Positions 18,237 through 27,840 are shown, counted from the first letter of the stretch. The stretch is DNA of 64,000 nt from Leucothrix pacifica (GCF_003172875.1 NZ_QGKM01000005.1:216293-280292), one strand, 5' to 3'. Notes: generated by a model not told the origin, from the letters alone. Made by a program: numbers and translations.

Positions 18237-19520
18237 TTAGAGTCTTAGGTCAGAGTCTTGTTTATCCAATATATACTTTAGGTCAAATACGATGTGATCA
18301 GGTTTACCAAAGTTTCTTACATCACTGGTAAGGCTTTTAAACTCATCATGTGAAACAGCCACAACAACCGCATCATAGGCACTCTTCTCAGGATTTACAC
18401 AAACATCCACACCGTATTTATCTTTAGCCTCATCTCCATCTACCCAAGGGTCATGAATATCAACATTCATGTCGTAGTCATTTAGCTCTCGGATCACATC
18501 AATAACTCTGGTATTTCGAATATCGGGGCAGTTCTCTTTAAAACTGAGACCCAAAACCAACACTCGACTGCCAACTACCTCAATTTTTTTCTTCACCATT
18601 GCTTTAATGAGTCGCTCAACAATGAATTTACCCATTCCATTATTAATGCGTCGCCCAGCCAAAATCACATCAGGATAATAACCAAGTGCTTGAGCCTTGT
18701 AGGTTAAGTAATATGGATCTACACCAATACAATGCCCACCGACTAAACCAGGCCTAAATGGCATGAAATTCCATTTAGTACCAGCTGCCTGAAGAACATC
18801 TTCAGTATCTATATCCATGTGACTAAAAATGATTGCTAGCTCATTAATAAGCGCAATATTTAAATCCCGCTGAGTATTTTCAATGACCTTAGACGCCTCG
18901 GCGACTCGAATGCTTTGTGCTAGATGGGTACCCGCTTTAATTATACTTAAGTAAAGATCATTCACATATTGAGCGACCTCAGGTGTGGAGCCAGAAGTCA
19001 CTTTTTTGATCGTCGAAATTCTATTCTTTTTATCACCCGGATTTATTCTTTCTGGTGAGTAGCCCACATAGAAATCCGAATTCATCTTCAGTCCAGAGAC
19101 TCGTTCAAGCTCAGGAACGCAAACCTCTTCAGTGGCTCCGGGGTAGACTGTAGACTCATAGATGATCACATCTCCAGCCTTTAAAACAGTGCCAATCGCT
19201 TGACTAGCTTTTATCAATGGCTGAAGATCAGGTTGGTTACTAGCGTCGACCGGAGTAGGTACAGTAATGATAATAACGTTACTACTAGCTAAGTCTTCAA
19301 CCTGATCGGTGTAACTCAGACTTTTCGTTTCAGCTAACTCCCGAGCACTTACTTCCAGAGTTGCATCATGCCCTTCATTTAGTTGTGTGATTCGTTCCGA
19401 GTTAAGATCGAAGCCAATGGTCTGGTATTTTTTACCCAGCTCAACAGCTAATGGAAGCCCTACGTACCCTAACCCCAATACCGCAACCCTTGTTTGATCA
19501 GGTACTTCGAATGTATTCAT
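18237..19520 (-). CDS. UDP-N-acetylhexosamine 6-dehydrogenase (TviB/WbpA type)
   Basis: 427-aa nucleotide-sugar dehydrogenase that oxidises UDP-GlcNAc or UDP-GalNAc to the uronic acid, giving the donor for an acidic amino-sugar polymer. N-terminal Rossmann motif VLGLGYVGLPLAVELG, the TVPTP loop, ESTVYPGATEE, SPERINPGD and the catalytic cysteine in GGHCIGVDPYYLTYKA are all present, followed by the C-terminal UDP-binding domain (LGLSFKENCPDIRNTR). The sequence follows the TviB/VipA branch more than UDP-glucose dehydrogenase. No matching 4-epimerase (TviC type) is in the window. Confidence 0.9.
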   Translation of the reverse strand: MNTFEVPDQTRVAVLGLGYVGLPLAVELGKKYQTIGFDLNSERITQLNEGHDATLEVSARELAETKSLSYTDQVEDLASSNVIIITVPTPVDASNQPDLQPLIKASQAIGTVLKAGDVIIYESTVYPGATEEVCVPELERVSGLKMNSDFYVGYSPERINPGDKKNRISTIKKVTSGSTPEVAQYVNDLYLSIIKAGTHLAQSIRVAEASKVIENTQRDLNIALINELAIIFSHMDIDTEDVLQAAGTKWNFMPFRPGLVGGHCIGVDPYYLTYKAQALGYYPDVILAGRRINNGMGKFIVERLIKAMVKKKIEVVGSRVLVLGLSFKENCPDIRNTRVIDVIRELNDYDMNVDIHDPWVDGDEAKDKYGVDVCVNPEKSAYDAVVVAVSHDEFKSLTSDVRNFGKPDHIVFDLKYILDKQDSDLRL

Positions 19521-19549
19521 AAAGTGTGCCTTTAAATTATTATTAGTAG

Positions 19550-20200
19550 CTACAAAAAAACCTTCAATAACATAACCACCAACACAACAATCACCCCTGC
19601 AATAAACACAGACTGAAGATTGACCTCACCATCATCTTCATCGTCTTCATCGCTGCCCAACTCAAAGTCCACCATTAACTCCGCAGTTCGGCGTAACTTC
19701 TCAACATGCTGCTCGATGGGCAATCCTTCACCCGCCCCTTCATACTCAGCATCGCCCCCCCTGATGTTAATCAGAGGAATCAACACATCAATATTGGCAC
19801 GAGCGACCAAAGCATTCTTCGTAGCCGTTCGATAAGCCCCTTCTGTTTCAATCACCAAAGGGTCAGTAGTCGTTCGGAAGTTACGATAGATGGACTGCAT
19901 CTTCTCAAAACTTTGCCCCATCATTTCGCGATTACGCTCTAGAGAACGCTTCAACTCGGGCACCCCAACACCATGGGCAGGCTTCATCAGCCTCAAGTTA
20001 TACTCGACATCACGAACATAAACCTTTACCGAGCCATTCGCTGAAATGACGGTAACATTGGTCTTTTCCAAACTAGTTATTCCCGACTCTGCGTCATCTT
20101 CCGCCATTGAATCACCCGCAGACTCGACTGGTTCATCATTTAAAGGTGGCTTCCCTTTGCTCAACCAAGCAAAAATCCCTAAGACACTTGTCGGTTTCAT
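19550..20200 (-). CDS. Tail-anchored protein of unknown function
   Basis: 216-aa protein that I do not recognise. The N-terminal about 50 residues are acidic and low-complexity, the middle (residues about 85-185) is helical and charged with possible coiled coil, and a DEDDEDDGE acidic run leads straight into a C-terminal transmembrane helix (residues about 194-215) that ends the protein. This is a tail-anchored layout with a cytoplasmic body and no signal peptide. It lies 8 bp after apaH and 29 bp before the dehydrogenase, so it is almost surely co-transcribed with the glycan genes. A scaffold or length-control role is possible but unproven. Confidence 0.6.
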   Translation of the reverse strand: MKPTSVLGIFAWLSKGKPPLNDEPVESAGDSMAEDDAESGITSLEKTNVTVISANGSVKVYVRDVEYNLRLMKPAHGVGVPELKRSLERNREMMGQSFEKMQSIYRNFRTTTDPLVIETEGAYRTATKNALVARANIDVLIPLINIRGGDAEYEGAGEGLPIEQHVEKLRRTAELMVDFELGSDEDDEDDGEVNLQSVFIAGVIVVLVVMLLKVFL

Positions 20201-20208
20201 AACAAAGC

Positions 20209-21018
20209 CTACTTACAAGCAACCTGAATCGGCTTGATTATATCACTATCCAAACGAACAGCGGTAAGTTTTCGACCCCAAACACAGCCCGTATCCAAGC
20301 CTAACACCTGACTATCATTATGAAATCCCAGAGCCGCCCAATGCCCAAAGACTACTTTCTTCGGCAGTAGCGTCCTTGAAGGTAAATTAAACCACGGATA
20401 CAAGCCCTTTGCCTGATGATCTTTCACCGTTCCAGCCGTTGAAAAGCTGAGTGAACCATTAGGATTACAACCCCTCATTCGCGTAAACGCATTAAGAATA
20501 AAACGATGCCTGTCATAAGATTGCAACCCATCACTCCACTGGCTTGGCTCATCCCCGTAAACCTCTTTTAACCAACGTTGCGCGGTAGCACCCCGAAGTG
20601 GCACTTGGACTTCTCTTGCAAACTTCTGTGCCTGATTCAAATTCCAGTGGGGGTAAATACCTGCATGAGCCATGCAATACCCCAAGTCTTCATCCACATG
20701 TAGCAATGGCTTTTGCCGTAACCAGTCGATTAACTCATACCGGTCATCGGCCTTCATAATATTTTCCAAGGTAGGATGTGGCCTAATAACCTTGTAATGT
20801 GCTGCAATCAAACTGATATCGTGATTACCTAGCACAACAACAGCCGAGTCACCCAAACGCTTGATGAAACGTAGTGTTTCCAGTGATTTATTACCACGAC
20901 AAACCAAATCACCCGCAAACCAGATCACATCTTTTTCAGGTGAAAAATCCACCTTTTTTAACAAGCGCTGTAAAGCACCGTAACACCCCTGAACATCACC
21001 AATAGCATAAACAGCCAT
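20209..21018 (-). CDS. apaH: Symmetrical bis(5'-nucleosyl)-tetraphosphatase ApaH
   Basis: 269-aa metallophosphatase that hydrolyses Ap4A to two ADP and can also remove NpnN caps from RNA. The phosphoesterase motifs GDVQGCY, GDLVCRG and GNHD are present, plus the family C-terminal VFGHWAALG and GLDTGCVWG. The ATG at 21018 gives the normal N-terminus MAVYAIGDVQGCY; the longer open frame to 21060 adds 14 unrelated residues. It is the first gene of the long leftward operon, an unusual partner for glycan genes; apaG is 15 kb away. Confidence 0.95.
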   Translation of the reverse strand: MAVYAIGDVQGCYGALQRLLKKVDFSPEKDVIWFAGDLVCRGNKSLETLRFIKRLGDSAVVVLGNHDISLIAAHYKVIRPHPTLENIMKADDRYELIDWLRQKPLLHVDEDLGYCMAHAGIYPHWNLNQAQKFAREVQVPLRGATAQRWLKEVYGDEPSQWSDGLQSYDRHRFILNAFTRMRGCNPNGSLSFSTAGTVKDHQAKGLYPWFNLPSRTLLPKKVVFGHWAALGFHNDSQVLGLDTGCVWGRKLTAVRLDSDIIKPIQVACK

Positions 21019-21188
21019 AATGAAAATTACACCCTTTAGCCCTGTGGTGCCAAATGACACGGTCGGAAATTTGAAATTCTACCTTTGATCGCCTTTGTGT
21101 TAAAATTTGGCAGCGACTCTTAAAGGTTGCGAGCAAATGCTACTAACATAAAACATCCCGGCTAATGCCGAGAGGACCAAACCAAAAT

Positions 21189-23183
21189 ATGGCACTGATA
21201 ATACCAGAAGATTCACTAACTGCCAGCTACCCGGGCCCCGAGCTTCACGAAAGCGTGCAACAGCTATCTGAAGAATTTGTGGCCAGACAGCAATTATCAT
21301 CCGACATCAATGTGACAGGTCTCCGGTATTGGGTCAGTCATGACAAGCGATCAGTGTTGATAGCAACTCTACCCGAAGAAACATTCGGGACAAGCTTTGT
21401 AGATCATCAGCTACTACACCAACACCCTTTGGTATTCGAGCTTATTCAAGAGCGCAATGCCCTACTCCCCGAACTCCTTCAGGAACACGCAAGTCGTTTG
21501 CTACCAATACTCCTGATTTTACCGGATAATTTGAAAATAAAGCAGACGATTCAGCTCAAGGAACAAGGCCTTCTGGCAATCGGTGGTATTGCCCTCGAAG
21601 GTGCTTTACCGGCAGTGCTAAGCAAATATATCGGCATGGCTGCATCAGAACAGGTCAACAAAATCATTCGCAGCCGCTTTAACCCGCAACTACGCTTAGA
21701 CAAACAACAAAAGCAGACTGAAGAAAACAAATTAGCTACATTACTCCCTGATGTTGAGCAAGAACTCAGCATGACAAGTGACTGGGATATTACGACTAGT
21801 AGTCTCCCCTATTCGCTTCGGTTAATTCTGGGATCATCAGGTAGCGGTAAGAGCACAGTACTGATCAATCGTGCCGCGATGCTGGTGGACAAGTATCCCC
21901 GTGCAAAAATTCTGGTGCTGACTCACAATAAAGCGATCAGCAATGAGCTCAAACAACAGCTGACTAACATCGGCAAAAAAACTCATGGCATCCAATGCCT
22001 ACCCTTCTTAGAGTGGTGCCGAAAGCTACTAGGCGGGACACGCCAGTTCGTCTACGAAGATCAAGAAACCGAGCTTTTTGACCTGATGATCAAACGGCAT
22101 TTTGAGGAGACGGGCCTTAGCAGATTCGGCTTAATCAAAGAAATAAACTTCATCAAAGACCGCATGATTGAAACCGAAGCGGAGTATCTGGCTACTCTAC
22201 GCTCAGGGCAAAGCTTAGCCCTTTCAAACCCGGTCAGAAAGCGCATATGGCAAGCAATGGTGGAAGTCGATACCCATCTTAAAGACCGCAACAGCCACTT
22301 ATGGGCAGACGCTCCGGCAATCCTGCTTAAAGAATTTGAGGAAGGCAAAACCTTCGAGCCGTTTCAACATATCCTGATTGATGAAGCACAATATTTCGCA
22401 CCATCTTGGATAAAAGTCATCAAACATGCGCTGGCGAATGAATCCCAGTTATTCCTAACTTCAGACCCTGATCAAGGCTTCTACAACCGTAGTTTGGAGT
22501 GGAAAGAGACCGGTCTCGATTTTCGAGGCAGAACTATCCGTTTGAAGCATCATTATCGTTGTAGCCCCGCGATATCAAGGGTCGTGGATACCCTATGGCT
22601 ACACCGACTAATGGAACAAGCCCAACATCCACTCTACTCCATTAATCATATTGACCCGATTCAACCGGAAGATCATCCGCAACTTTTGCACTTCCCTACT
22701 CAGGAGGATCAAAAAACGCGTCTGTTTAGCGAGATTAATCAGCTCCTCAAGCAAGATTATAAACCCGGAGATATTTTGGTGCTAAATGCAGACAAGCAGA
22801 GCACGCGCTTTATGGCGCAAGACATTCGCGAAGCGCTCAATATAAAAGCCACAACATTGACCGGCAGTATGTCAATGGACACTGAGAACCTGAGATTGTG
22901 TGACTTAGAAGCTGCCACCGGTATAGAAAGCAAAATCGTCTTCATAACCGGGCTAGAGAAACTGTTCGACATGGAGGCGGATAATAAGGTGAGTGAACGT
23001 GAGCGTCACAGCCTTAGAATTACCAATACGCACCTATTACACATGGCAATGACGCGTGCATCAGAAAAACTGTATTTATTACTGACAACAAACACTATTC
23101 CGGAAGCATTCAATATCGAAGGGCTGGATATTCCGACTCTGTCTACCACTGACCGGGCGCCCGTAATGTATATAAATCAGTAA
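21189..23183 (+). CDS. UvrD/Rep-like superfamily 1 helicase-type ATPase
   Basis: 664-aa protein. The N-terminal 200 residues are unlike known helicases. From there come SF1 motifs: Walker A GSSGSGKST (residues 215-223), motif Ia LVLTHNKA, Walker B ILIDEAQYF, motif III LTSDPDQGF, motif IV LKHHYRCS, and motif VI MAMTRASEKLYLL at the C-terminus. It therefore looks like a compact SF1A ATPase acting on DNA, without long 1B/2B insertions. The start at 21189 has GAGAGGA upstream; an ATG at 21165 has no visible ribosome site. The specific job is unknown; it stands alone, divergent from apaH. Confidence 0.78.
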   Translation: MALIIPEDSLTASYPGPELHESVQQLSEEFVARQQLSSDINVTGLRYWVSHDKRSVLIATLPEETFGTSFVDHQLLHQHPLVFELIQERNALLPELLQEHASRLLPILLILPDNLKIKQTIQLKEQGLLAIGGIALEGALPAVLSKYIGMAASEQVNKIIRSRFNPQLRLDKQQKQTEENKLATLLPDVEQELSMTSDWDITTSSLPYSLRLILGSSGSGKSTVLINRAAMLVDKYPRAKILVLTHNKAISNELKQQLTNIGKKTHGIQCLPFLEWCRKLLGGTRQFVYEDQETELFDLMIKRHFEETGLSRFGLIKEINFIKDRMIETEAEYLATLRSGQSLALSNPVRKRIWQAMVEVDTHLKDRNSHLWADAPAILLKEFEEGKTFEPFQHILIDEAQYFAPSWIKVIKHALANESQLFLTSDPDQGFYNRSLEWKETGLDFRGRTIRLKHHYRCSPAISRVVDTLWLHRLMEQAQHPLYSINHIDPIQPEDHPQLLHFPTQEDQKTRLFSEINQLLKQDYKPGDILVLNADKQSTRFMAQDIREALNIKATTLTGSMSMDTENLRLCDLEAATGIESKIVFITGLEKLFDMEADNKVSERERHSLRITNTHLLHMAMTRASEKLYLLLTTNTIPEAFNIEGLDIPTLSTTDRAPVMYINQ

Positions 23184-23227
23184 CTTCAAAAGAGTCATTA
23201 AAAATCTGATATCATACCCCCGCCAAA

Positions 23228-23625
<398 letters not shown>

Positions 23626-23649
23626 GTAATACCGGAGATACTTACTATA

Positions 23650-24945
23650 ATGAAAAAGATTATCTTGCCCATTCTGCTCGGTCTACTCTTTCCGGCGCTT
23701 GCTTTTGCTGATGAGCCATTGGTCAATGGCGCAAATACCGCATGGATCCTCACCTCAACAGCCTTAGTACTGTTTATGACACTACCAGGCTTAGCATTGT
23801 TTTATGGTGGCTTGGTTAAAAGCCGTAACGTGCTTTCCATCTTAATGCAGTGTTTTGCTATTGCCGGAATCGCTTCGGTATTCTGGCTAGTTGCGGGCTA
23901 CAGCCTGGCATTCAGTGGTGATGGCGCATTTATCGGTAACTTCTCTAAGTTTTTATTTAGTGGCGTAACGGAAGGCTCTGTATCTGGTGATATCCCTGAA
24001 TCACTGTTCGCACTATTCCAAATGACATTTGCAATCATTACACCTGCACTGATTATTGGTGCATTCGCTGAGCGGATTAAGTTCTCCGCAGTATTGCTAT
24101 TCAGCATCATCTGGTTGGCGTTTGTTTATGTGCCGATTACTCACTGGGTATGGGGTGGCGGCTGGCTGCAGAACATGGGTCTGCTCGACTTCGCAGGTGG
24201 TACGGTCGTACACATCACTGCTGGTGTCGCAGCATTGGTGACTGCCATTATGATCGGCCCACGTAAAAGCTTTGTTCGTGGAAATGCAGCCCCACATAAT
24301 ATGACCATGACCATCACCGGTGCAGGTATGCTGTGGGTAGGCTGGTTCGGGTTTAACGGTGGCTCTGCGCTTGCAGCTAACGGTGATGCAGCGATGGCAA
24401 TGCTGGTTACGCACATTTCAGCAGCAACTGGTGCACTCACCTGGATGTTCTATGAATGGAAGAAGTACGGTAAGCCAACAGCTCTTGGTACCGTCACAGG
24501 TATGGTTGCCGGACTTGGAACGATTACACCAGCATCCGGCTTTGTCGGTCCTGCAGGTGCTTTAATCATTGGTTTACTAGCGGGTATCGTTTGTTTTAAC
24601 GCGACGCTGTTGATCAAGCAAAAGTACAAAATCGATGACTCTCTGGATGTTTTTCCTGTTCACGGCGTGGGCGGTATTCTGGGTACATTCCTCGCGGGTA
24701 TTTTCGCTTCAACAAATCTGGGTGTATTCAGCGGACAAGGCTTTGCGGATGGCATCGAGAGCATGGCGGGACAAGTTGGTGTGCAGCTAGTGGGTATCGT
24801 TTCAACATTCATCTATACCGCTATCGTGACTTTCTTAATCTTCAAAGTGGTTGGAATGATCACCAATGGAGTCCGTGTTTCTGATGATGAAGAAGCACAA
24901 GGTCTGGACATTGTGGATCATGAAGAGCGTGGTTACGATATCTAA
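23650..24945 (+). CDS. amtB: Ammonium transporter AmtB
   Basis: 431-aa Amt/Rh-family channel with a cleavable-looking N-terminal signal (residues 1-20, ending AFA) and eleven transmembrane helices by hydrophobicity. Family signatures DFAGGTVVHITAGVAALV and FPVHGVGGILGTFLAGIF carry the twin pore histidines. The trimer conducts NH3/NH4+ and is blocked by unmodified GlnK at low demand. Co-transcribed with glnK and followed by a clear terminator. Confidence 0.96.
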   Translation: MKKIILPILLGLLFPALAFADEPLVNGANTAWILTSTALVLFMTLPGLALFYGGLVKSRNVLSILMQCFAIAGIASVFWLVAGYSLAFSGDGAFIGNFSKFLFSGVTEGSVSGDIPESLFALFQMTFAIITPALIIGAFAERIKFSAVLLFSIIWLAFVYVPITHWVWGGGWLQNMGLLDFAGGTVVHITAGVAALVTAIMIGPRKSFVRGNAAPHNMTMTITGAGMLWVGWFGFNGGSALAANGDAAMAMLVTHISAATGALTWMFYEWKKYGKPTALGTVTGMVAGLGTITPASGFVGPAGALIIGLLAGIVCFNATLLIKQKYKIDDSLDVFPVHGVGGILGTFLAGIFASTNLGVFSGQGFADGIESMAGQVGVQLVGIVSTFIYTAIVTFLIFKVVGMITNGVRVSDDEEAQGLDIVDHEERGYDI

Positions 24946-24966
24946 TCGTTGCTAGTCAGCTCTTCC

Positions 24967-25003
24967 AAAGTCGGGATATGGGCAAACCTGTCCCGACTTT
25001 TTT
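24967..25003 (+). terminator. Rho-independent terminator after amtB
   Basis: Inverted repeat AAGTCGGGA / TCCCGACTT around a 14-nt loop, followed by a run of T. It lies between amtB and the convergent acyl-CoA synthetase gene and touches that gene's stop codon at 25002, so it may serve both directions. Confidence 0.85.
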
Positions 25004-26681
25004 ATGACAACTCTGTTCGCACCTTTTTCCGTAATTCAAACTTTTGAATTTTTCCGGTAGATGTTCTCGGGATTGCCTCAAACACAAACTGCTTCGGCAC
25101 TTTAAAGCCTGCTAAACGCTCCCGGCACCAACTCTGCAATTCATCCGCAGTGGCCTCACAATCACTATTGAGCTCGACAAACGCACAAGGCACTTCACCC
25201 CATTTGTCATCAGGCAGTGCAACGACGGCAGCTACTGCAACCGCAGAATGACTAAACAACACGTCCTCAATCTCAATCGAAGAAATATTCTCTCCACCAG
25301 AAATAATAATATCCTTCGAGCGGTCTTTTAATTGGATATAACCATCGGGATGAATTACGCCCAAGTCACCAGAGTGAAACCAATCTCCAGCAAATGCTTC
25401 GTTAGTAGCTTTAGGATTTTTGAAGTAACCTTTCATGACGACATTTCCGCGAAACATTACCTCACCAATCGTCTCACCATCATGAGGAACAGATACCATG
25501 GTTTCCGGATCCATCACATCCAAGCCTTCAAGCGGTGTATAGCACACACCTTGGCGTGCTTTGAGCTTGGCTTGTGTCGCTGCATCTAAGTCATTCCACT
25601 GATCATGCCACTCGTTGACCACGGCAGGACCATAAACTTCAGTCAGACCATACAAATGAGTCACCTCAAAACCTGCTGTTTTCATATCAGCCAACAGAGA
25701 TTCTGGTGGTGGCGCAGCCGCAGTGAAGAACTCGACTGTCCGACCTAATTCACGTTTCACGCTCTCCGGAGCATCATTAATCAGGGACATCACAATCGGA
25801 GCACCACATAAATGGGTCACGTTGTGCTCATCGAGCGCTTGCCAAATCGGCTCATCGCGAACTTGTCTCAGGCATACATGCGTACCGACAACCGCCGACA
25901 TCGTCCACGGAAAACACCAGCCGTTGCAATGAAACATCGGTAGCGTCCACAAGTAAATTGAATGCTTTGGCATCGAGGCAATCAGCGCGTTACCTTGCGC
26001 CAATAAATATGCACCACGATGGTGGTAAACCACACCCTTGGGATCACCGGTTGTACCCGAGGTATAGTTAATCGAAATTGCATCCCATTCATCAAGAGGC
26101 ATTAACCAATCAAATTGCGGGTTACCCTCTGCCAGAAATTCTTCATAATCAGAGCATTGAGGAGTTAGTGTTGTTTCCGATGCCACTCCAGACTGAGAGT
26201 CTGCTGCCACTTGAGGAGAAAAACCACCACATTCAAGATCGCGGTATTCAATCAGATAAGGAGTGGCTTCGGTTAACGCTAAGGCTTCCTGCATCAGAGG
26301 TATCAATTCCGCATCAACCACCACCACTTTAGCTTCAGCATGATCCAACTGAAACGCAATCACCTTGGCATCCAGGCGCGTATTGATAGAGTGTAATACA
26401 GCGCCAGACATCGGCACACCATAATGGCACTCCAACATCGCCGGCGTATTCATTAGCATCACTGACACCGTATCGCCTCGTCCAATTCCTAACCCCGCCA
26501 AACTGGAAGCTAAACGAACCGAACGCTCATAGAAGTCTTTGTAAGTACGCCGCAGCGATCCATGAATAATCGCGGTGTGTTCCGGAAAAACCGTCGCCAT
26601 TCGCCTAAGAAAACTAAGCGGAGTCAAAGGCTGATGATTCGCAGGATTCCTATCTAAATGCGTGTTATACGGATTTTCCAT
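25002..26681 (-). CDS. AMP-dependent acyl-CoA synthetase (acyl-activating enzyme)
   Basis: 559-aa adenylate-forming ligase that converts a carboxylic acid, ATP and CoA to acyl-CoA. Motifs: the P-loop-like YTSGTTGDPKGVVYHHRG (A3), YGLTEVYGP (A5), GDWFHSGDLGVIHPDGY (A7), and the C-terminal hinge KDRSKDIIISGGENIS followed by the catalytic lysine in PRTSTGKIQKFELR. The sequence resembles broad short/medium-chain synthetases; the substrate is uncertain. The ATG at 26681 with AGGAGG 8 bp upstream is preferred over a GTG two codons earlier. It lies 52 bp after the enoyl-CoA hydratase gene in one operon. Confidence 0.9.
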   Translation of the reverse strand: MENPYNTHLDRNPANHQPLTPLSFLRRMATVFPEHTAIIHGSLRRTYKDFYERSVRLASSLAGLGIGRGDTVSVMLMNTPAMLECHYGVPMSGAVLHSINTRLDAKVIAFQLDHAEAKVVVVDAELIPLMQEALALTEATPYLIEYRDLECGGFSPQVAADSQSGVASETTLTPQCSDYEEFLAEGNPQFDWLMPLDEWDAISINYTSGTTGDPKGVVYHHRGAYLLAQGNALIASMPKHSIYLWTLPMFHCNGWCFPWTMSAVVGTHVCLRQVRDEPIWQALDEHNVTHLCGAPIVMSLINDAPESVKRELGRTVEFFTAAAPPPESLLADMKTAGFEVTHLYGLTEVYGPAVVNEWHDQWNDLDAATQAKLKARQGVCYTPLEGLDVMDPETMVSVPHDGETIGEVMFRGNVVMKGYFKNPKATNEAFAGDWFHSGDLGVIHPDGYIQLKDRSKDIIISGGENISSIEIEDVLFSHSAVAVAAVVALPDDKWGEVPCAFVELNSDCEATADELQSWCRERLAGFKVPKQFVFEAIPRTSTGKIQKFELRKKVRTELS

Positions 26682-26733
26682 GAGCACTTCCTCCTAAAAT
26701 TAAACAGCCCGAACATAAATAGCCCGCTGCGTT

Positions 26734-27543
26734 CTATTTATCCTGCCAATTCGCGCTGCGTTTTTCGATAAATGCCTGAATACCCTCTTCTGCATCATGT
26801 TTCAGCATATTCTCGACCATCACCTGAGAGGCATAATCATAAGCATCTTCCAGGCTCATGGTGCGCTGCTTGTAAAATGCCTGCTTACCAACCGCCAATG
26901 TCATACTCGACTTAGCCGCCATTTTCTCAGCCGTTTGCATCGTGAAATTACTGAGTTCTTCAGCAGAAACAACGCGATTAATCAGGCCCATTTCAGCAGC
27001 ACGTTGTGGCGATAACACATCACCAGTCAACAACATTTCCATCGCATGCTTATTTGAAACGTTACGGGAAAGCGCCACCATCGGTGTGGAACAGAACAAT
27101 CCAATATGCACCCCTGGCGTACCAAATTTGGCTGTTTCAGCGGCATAAGCAAGATCACAACTTGCTACTAGCTGACAGCCTGCAGCAGTCGCCACACCTG
27201 CCACTTCAGCTATCACTGGCTTGGGATTATTCACGATACTCTGCATCACACCGGAACAAGTTTTCATAACATGGGTGAAATACTCACGGCCACCATCATC
27301 CGCCTGACGCCCCGCCGTCATTTCTTTTAGATCATGCCCTGCGCAAAATGCCGGGCCAACAGCTGCCAATACAATCACGCGAACTGCCGGATCATTGGCG
27401 GTTGAAACCATTAAATCACCCAAGCGCTTTAACATTGCCTCTGACAGGGCATTGCGACGACTATTGTCATTCAACGTAAGTCGAAGCACACCCGACTCAC
27501 TTAACTCTTGCAGAACTAAATCTGCGTTGTCAATCTCAGACAT
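26734..27543 (-). CDS. Enoyl-CoA hydratase/isomerase (crotonase) family protein
   Basis: 269-aa crotonase. The oxyanion-hole segments FCAGHDLKEM and EVAGVATAAGCQLVASCDLAYA are present, as is the trimerisation-type C-terminus (EGIQAFIEKRSANWQDK). The 26734-27543 extent is chosen because the ATG at 27543 follows a strong GGAGAGAAGGGAG ribosome site; the frame stays open 10 codons further. It hydrates an enoyl-CoA made, probably, from the product of the adjacent acyl-CoA synthetase. The glutamates typical of true hydratases are not obvious at both positions, so an isomerase or hydrolase role is possible. Confidence 0.88.
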   Translation of the reverse strand: MSEIDNADLVLQELSESGVLRLTLNDNSRRNALSEAMLKRLGDLMVSTANDPAVRVIVLAAVGPAFCAGHDLKEMTAGRQADDGGREYFTHVMKTCSGVMQSIVNNPKPVIAEVAGVATAAGCQLVASCDLAYAAETAKFGTPGVHIGLFCSTPMVALSRNVSNKHAMEMLLTGDVLSPQRAAEMGLINRVVSAEELSNFTMQTAEKMAAKSSMTLAVGKQAFYKQRTMSLEDAYDYASQVMVENMLKHDAEEGIQAFIEKRSANWQDK

Positions 27544-27569
27544 CTCCCTTCTCTCCTTAAAGATTCGAT

Positions 27570-27840
27570 TCAAGCAGCAGCCATTGCAGCCTTCTTCTTA
27601 GGATCATAAAAAGGTTATCCACAACCGTAGCCAGCTCTGTGCCGTTTGGCATTTTAAACCGTAACTGAGTAGCAATTTCAGCGAATTCAACATTGACCAT
27701 CACCAGCGCAATATTCTGATCCAATCGTGGCGAATGAATCGTGGCGAATGAATCGCTGCAGTTACGCTACCAATCTTAGCCTCATTATCAAAAACTGGCC
27801 AGAATGTTGTGTTATAATCAACTAAAGACTCATCCCTCAA
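27570..27840 (-). pseudogene. Broken 3' fragment of a GcvT/DmdA-type aminomethyltransferase gene
   Basis: No intact gene, but minus-strand frames give a recognisable GcvT C-terminal domain: YNTTFWPVFDNEAKIG, then SVTAAIHSPR, LDQNIALVMVNVEFAEI, RFKMPNGTELATVV and finally FYDPKKKAAMAAA-stop. Frames are broken twice: a perfect 14-bp tandem duplication (27737-27764 region) and a missing base before FYDPKK. Two stops lie just upstream (27841-27846) and the 5' two thirds of the gene are gone. It sits directly upstream of the enoyl-CoA hydratase and ligase genes. DmdA (DMSP demethylase), GcvT and dimethylglycine-type enzymes share this domain, so the exact ancestor is unsure. Confidence 0.7.

Noticed and set aside
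19521..19560. RfaH ops/JUMPstart element before the glycan genes
   Set aside because: No GGCGGTAG-like sequence was found in the upstream gaps examined.
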